Source: Acidobacteriota bacterium (GTDB lineage Bacteria > Acidobacteriota > Vicinamibacteria > Vicinamibacterales > Fen-181). From it: a stretch of DNA of 64,000 nt. Within the stretch, counting starts at the first letter, position 1. Each line of letters starts with the position of its first letter. A program made the position numbers and the translations under genes. Below the pieces are notes generated by a model. It made no database searches and was not told the origin of the DNA. It saw nothing but the letters and a program-made list of their open reading frames with translations. Shown piece by piece: positions 60,388 through 64,000 of this stretch. The stretch covers positions 37,797 to 101,796 of the forward strand of contig JADGOB010000001.1 of NCBI GenBank assembly GCA_017883185.1. Reading direction: 5' to 3'.

Positions 60388-62889
60388 CTACTTCTCCGCC
60401 TGGATTCGCATCCCGTAGAACGAACGCCACACGAAGATCATCGAAATCAGGAAGAAAATCCCGCTCAGCATCCAGGTCACCGTCGACCCCACCTGGGCCG
60501 TCAACTGGACCGCCAGCTCGACCGCCAGCAACCCGAACAGCGTCGTGAACTTGATGACCGGGTTCATCGCCACCGACGAGGTGTCCTTGAACGGGTCGCC
60601 CACCGTGTCCCCGACGACCGTCGCGGCGTGCAGTGGCGTCCCCTTCTCCTTCAGCTCCACCTCGACGATCTTCTTGGCGTTGTCCCACGCGCCGCCCGCG
60701 TTCGCCATGAAGATGGCCTGGTAGAGGCCGAACAGCGCGATCGACACCAAGTAGCCGATGAAGAAATACGGCTCGAGGAACGCGAACGCCAGCGTCGAGA
60801 AGAAGACCGTGAGGAAGATGTTGAACATCCCCTTCTGCGCGTATTGCGTGCAGATGGCCACCACCTTCTTGCTGTCGGCCACCGACGCCCTCTCGGAGCT
60901 TTCGAGTTTGATGTTCCGCTTGATGAACTCCACGGCCCGATACGCGCCGGTTGACACGGCCTGGATGGACGCGCCCGCGAACCAAAAGATCACCGCCCCG
61001 CCGGTGATCAACCCCAGCAGGAACGGCGCGTGGAGCAGCGACAGGTTCGCCACCAGCTCGGGCTGCAGCCGGTGGGTCAGCATCACGATGATCGAGAAGA
61101 TCATCGTCGTCGCGCCGACCACGGCGGTGCCGATCAGCACCGGCTTGGCGGTCGCCTTGAACGTGTTGCCGCCGCCGTCGCCCGCCTCCAGCAGATCCTT
61201 GGCCACGCCGAAGTTCGCGTCGAAGCCGAACTCCTTCTTCAGCTCCTGCTTGATGTTCGGCAGCGTCTCGATCATCGACAACTCGAAGACCGACTGCGCG
61301 TTGTCGGTCACCGGGCCGTACGAGTCAACCGCGATCGTCACCGGGCCCATGCCGAGGAAACCGAACGCCACCAGGCCGAATGCGAACACCGCCGGGGCGA
61401 TCATCAGGTCGCCGAATCCCTGCGTGCTCACGAGGAAGCCGATGCCCATCAGCGCCACGATCGTGAGGCCCAGCCAGTAGGCGCTGAAATTCCCGGCCAC
61501 CAGGCCCGACAGGATGTCGAGCGATGCCCCGCCCTCGCGGGCCGACGTCACGACTTCCTTCACGTGCGCCGACTCGGTCGAGGTGAACACCTTCACCAGC
61601 TCGGGGATAATGGCGCCGGCCAGCGTCCCGCACGTGATGACGGTGGACAACTTCCACCAGAGCGTCCCGTCGCCCAGCTGCGGAATCAGCAGGTACGACA
61701 CCAGGTAGGTGATGACCACCGAGACGATGGACGTGAGCCACACCAGCGTCGTCAGCGGGTGCTCGAAGTTCATCTTGTCGGCGGTGCCGTACTTCGCCTT
61801 CGCCCAGATGCCGTTGAGCAGGTACGACAGGCCGCTGGCCACGATCATCATGATGCGCATCACGAAGATCCAGACGAGCAGCTGCACCTGCACCGCCTGT
61901 TCGTTCACGGCCAGCAGGATGAACGAGATCAGCGCCACGCCGGTGACGCCGTACGTCTCGAATCCGTCGGCCGTCGGGCCCACTGAGTCGCCCGCGTTGT
62001 CGCCCGTGCAGTCCGCGATGACGCCCGGGTTGCGCGCGTCGTCTTCCTTGATGTTGAAGACGATCTTCATCAGGTCGGACCCGATGTCGGCGATCTTCGT
62101 GAAGATGCCGCCGGCGATGCGGAGCGCCGCGGCGCCGAGCGACTCGCCGATCGCGAAGCCGATGAAGCACTGGCCGGCGTAGTCACCTGGGACGAACAGC
62201 AGGATGGCGAGCATCATGAACAGCTCGACGCTGATCAGCAGCATCCCGATGCTGATGCCCGCCTTGAGCGGGATGGCGAACACCGGGAACGGTTTCCCCT
62301 TCAGGCTGGCAAATGCCGTCCGCGAGTTGGCGAACGTGTTGATCCGGATGCCGAACCACGCCACGCCGTAACTCCCCGCAATTCCGAGCACGCTGAAGGC
62401 AAGGATGATGATGACCCGGGACGCCTCGAAGTGCTGCAGCACGCCAAAATAGATGACGATGATGACCCCGATGAAGGCCTCGAGGATCATCAGGAACTTC
62501 CCCTGCTGGAGCAGGTACGTCTTGCACGTCTCGTAGATCAGCTCGGAGATCTCCCGCATCGACGCGTGCACCGGCAGCGCCTCGATCTGGCGGTAGACGA
62601 CCAGGCCGAACAGCAGCCCCAGCACACAGACACCAAGGCCTGACATCAGGAGAGTCCGTCCGTTGATTCCCATGAACTCGGACTGGCCGAGGTCGGGGAG
62701 GCGCAGGTTGGCCTCGCCGCCCGCGGGCTGGGTCGCCTCGGCCGCGTCCGGGGGCTGCGCGGCCGCCATCGCGACGGGCGCGGATAGCAGGAAGATCGCC
62801 GCCATGAAGACCAGTAGGATCGCAAACGAGCGCCGCTGTCTGCGCACACGTGGGCCGGCGCGTCTCGGTAGCAAAGAAAGCACGTTCAT
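60388..62889 (-). CDS. hppA: Membrane-bound proton/sodium-translocating pyrophosphatase (divergent)
   Basis: An 833-residue protein with about 16-17 helices. It hydrolyses PPi to pump H+ or Na+. EDDARNPGVIADCTGDNAGDSVGPTADGFETYG matches the family PPi site, but the canonical DLVGKVE reads DLMKIVF here, and DNVGDNVGDCAGM reads DNAGDSVGPTA. GGGNTFKATAK has Lys at the position linked to K+-independence. A signal-like N-terminal extension (about 65 residues) precedes helix 1. Start 62889 (MNVLSLLPRR) has an AGAGGTG site. It belongs to a divergent subfamily. Confidence 0.9.
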   Translation of the reverse strand: MNVLSLLPRRAGPRVRRQRRSFAILLVFMAAIFLLSAPVAMAAAQPPDAAEATQPAGGEANLRLPDLGQSEFMGINGRTLLMSGLGVCVLGLLFGLVVYRQIEALPVHASMREISELIYETCKTYLLQQGKFLMILEAFIGVIIVIYFGVLQHFEASRVIIILAFSVLGIAGSYGVAWFGIRINTFANSRTAFASLKGKPFPVFAIPLKAGISIGMLLISVELFMMLAILLFVPGDYAGQCFIGFAIGESLGAAALRIAGGIFTKIADIGSDLMKIVFNIKEDDARNPGVIADCTGDNAGDSVGPTADGFETYGVTGVALISFILLAVNEQAVQVQLLVWIFVMRIMMIVASGLSYLLNGIWAKAKYGTADKMNFEHPLTTLVWLTSIVSVVITYLVSYLLIPQLGDGTLWWKLSTVITCGTLAGAIIPELVKVFTSTESAHVKEVVTSAREGGASLDILSGLVAGNFSAYWLGLTIVALMGIGFLVSTQGFGDLMIAPAVFAFGLVAFGFLGMGPVTIAVDSYGPVTDNAQSVFELSMIETLPNIKQELKKEFGFDANFGVAKDLLEAGDGGGNTFKATAKPVLIGTAVVGATTMIFSIIVMLTHRLQPELVANLSLLHAPFLLGLITGGAVIFWFAGASIQAVSTGAYRAVEFIKRNIKLESSERASVADSKKVVAICTQYAQKGMFNIFLTVFFSTLAFAFLEPYFFIGYLVSIALFGLYQAIFMANAGGAWDNAKKIVEVELKEKGTPLHAATVVGDTVGDPFKDTSSVAMNPVIKFTTLFGLLAVELAVQLTAQVGSTVTWMLSGIFFLISMIFVWRSFYGMRIQAEK

Positions 62890-63001
62890 GTCACCTCTTT
62901 GTTCGGTTGAATACGGGGGCAGAACCGTCAATCCCGGGCGCTGTAGCACCCGGGGGAGCCAGGGAGGAACTCCGGACAAGCAAGGCTCGCCCGCTCGAGC
63001 T

Positions 63002-63706
63002 TCACCGATTATAGGGAAGCGGGGGGCTGCCTGACAAATGGTCCGGGCAGGGTGACCGGGCGGCCGCCCCTACGAAGGGGTGCCCGCTTCCGCGGTCCCA
63101 CGTCGGGATCCGCGCCGCCATCGCCATCCCGCCCGTCAGGAAAATCCGCACGCCCTCTTCGACCGTGATCTCCGGAAACAGGAGGGCCCCGCGCGGGTAG
63201 ACGTACACGTCGCCGAGGTACAGATTGTTGGTCGGGACGTACACCGTGGCGAACAGCTGTGGGCCACCTCCGTCCCCCGCGTCCATCTCGAACTCCTTCG
63301 TCAGGAACCCGAGCCGCAGGCCGCCGCCCGCGTCCCGCGCCATCACCACGCGCTTGAGTCCGGATTCGTTGTCGGGCGAAAACGCCGCAAGCAACTGCTT
63401 GACCGGGGAGTAGATCGTGCGGAAGACCGGAATCCGGGCCAGGTAGCCCTCTCCGCGCGCGAGCAGCCGCTTGCCCAGCACGTTGCTCGCGATCACGCCC
63501 ACCAGCAGCAGGACCGCGGCGGTCGTGGCCAGACCGAGGCCCGCGACGTGGCGGCCCAGCCAGCGGTCGTAGACCGGGCCGCTGAAGTCGTCGATCAGGT
63601 GGAAGATCCAGACGAGGGCGGCCACGCTGATGATCAACGGGACCGTGACGAAAAAGCCGGTGATGAACCGACGGCGCAGCCAGTGAATCGCTCGCGGTGT
63701 TGCCAT
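63002..63706 (-). CDS. DUF502-family membrane protein
   Basis: A 234-residue protein with two transmembrane helices (FITGFFVTVPLIISVAALVWIF; GLATTAAVLLLVGVIASNVLG) and a cytoplasmic or periplasmic domain with the family motif IPVFRTIYSPVKQLLAAF, VVMARDAGGGLRLGFLT and VYVPTNNLYLGDVYVYPRG. Function unknown. The last about 25 residues (GHPFVGAAARSPCPDHLSGS) are encoded by a GGGCGGCCGCCC-centred palindromic repeat, so the native stop may have been displaced. Confidence 0.85.
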   Translation of the reverse strand: MATPRAIHWLRRRFITGFFVTVPLIISVAALVWIFHLIDDFSGPVYDRWLGRHVAGLGLATTAAVLLLVGVIASNVLGKRLLARGEGYLARIPVFRTIYSPVKQLLAAFSPDNESGLKRVVMARDAGGGLRLGFLTKEFEMDAGDGGGPQLFATVYVPTNNLYLGDVYVYPRGALLFPEITVEEGVRIFLTGGMAMAARIPTWDRGSGHPFVGAAARSPCPDHLSGSPPLPYNR

Positions 63707-63710
63707 GGAC

Positions 63711-64000
63711 CTATCGGCCGAACCACCAGACCACGACGGCCGCGGCCAGCGCCAGGCGATACCAGGCGAACGCCGCGAGGGAATGACCGGCGACGTAGCG
63801 GATGAAGAACCTCACGGCAACGTAGCCGACAATCGCCGACGAGACGATGCCGGCCGCGAACAGCCCCGCCTCACCGGGCGGCAGCCCGTGGACCAGGAAG
63901 GGAAACCCCTCCTTGACGGCCGCCGCGAGGATCGCCGGGATGCCGAGCACGAACACGAACCGCGCCGACTCGTCGCGGCGCATGCCGAGCGCCATGGCCG
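63711..64000 (-). CDS. uppP: Undecaprenyl-diphosphatase UppP/BacA (5' end outside window)
   Basis: The C-terminal part of UppP, which recycles undecaprenyl diphosphate to the monophosphate carrier for peptidoglycan and O-antigen synthesis. RRDESARFVFVLGIPAILAAAVKE matches the conserved GxSREaARFSFLLGIP segment and is followed by three hydrophobic helices. The track's ATG 63995 is internal; the reading frame continues past 64000, so the N-terminal half is missing. Confidence 0.88.
   Translation of the reverse strand, partial: AMALGMRRDESARFVFVLGIPAILAAAVKEGFPFLVHGLPPGEAGLFAAGIVSSAIVGYVAVRFFIRYVAGHSLAAFAWYRLALAAAVVVWWFGR

Overview
This is a 64 kb chromosomal window from a high-GC bacterium. 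The gene complement points to Acidobacteriota, most likely the class Vicinamibacteria. This rests on family recognition, not on any search: a secreted sortilin/BNR-repeat giant protein, a TonB with long GG-rich and poly-proline stretches, a divergent membrane pyrophosphatase, secreted LAEG-repeat proteins, and many short interspersed palindromes. There is no rRNA operon and no CRISPR array.

Layout. 1-7.3 kb (minus strand) is a surface-polysaccharide cluster: a GT2 glycosyltransferase cut by the window edge, a Wzx-like flippase, GDP-mannose 4,6-dehydratase, a dTDP-4-dehydrorhamnose reductase-like enzyme, a DegT aminotransferase, and an inserted dicarboxylate/glutamate symporter. 7.7-15 kb holds two paralogous secreted LAEG-repeat proteins, one ending in TIG domains and an SGNH hydrolase, convergent with an O-antigen ligase/polymerase. 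15-25.4 kb (minus) is a housekeeping series: 2-oxoacid:ferredoxin oxidoreductase with its ferredoxin, holB, ricT, pdxA, smpB, and then the BNR protein and a MobA/MocA-like nucleotidyltransferase. 25.5-31 kb is the accessory region. It contains a selenocysteine tRNA gene (selC), an inverted 25-nt copy of its 3' end 2.1 kb away, an IS630 element that splits an LprI-domain gene at a TA, a phage-like remnant, a hicBA toxin-antitoxin pair and two cold-shock genes.

31-35.3 kb is an iron/Fe-S island: fumarase class I, an ErpA-like A-type carrier, a Fur repressor fused to a complete rubrerythrin-type diiron domain, a PHP phosphoesterase and a second HesB-like protein, the last three linked by 4-nt overlaps. 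35.3-48.7 kb carries a signal-peptide methyltransferase, moaE-moaD, prfA-prmC, a HIT protein, a minus-strand M16 protease pair with HAD and GNAT genes, ileS-lspA-rluD and a Nudix hydrolase. 48.7-64 kb contains lon, dksA, a cysteine-rich unknown, rpmB, ridA, the bifunctional (p)ppGpp enzyme, a TPR lipoprotein, a tonB-exbB-exbD-exbD operon, hppA, a DUF502 membrane protein and uppP cut by the window edge.

The most distinctive signal is a set of short palindromic repeat families. One 67-nt element with 15-nt inverted ends sits at the stop codons of unrelated genes. Other palindromes lie inside reading frames (prmC, holB, the O-antigen ligase, the DUF502 C-terminus) and appear to add in-frame peptide segments, resembling in concept the Rickettsia palindromic elements. 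Coordinates and repeats were read by eye; no database search was possible.
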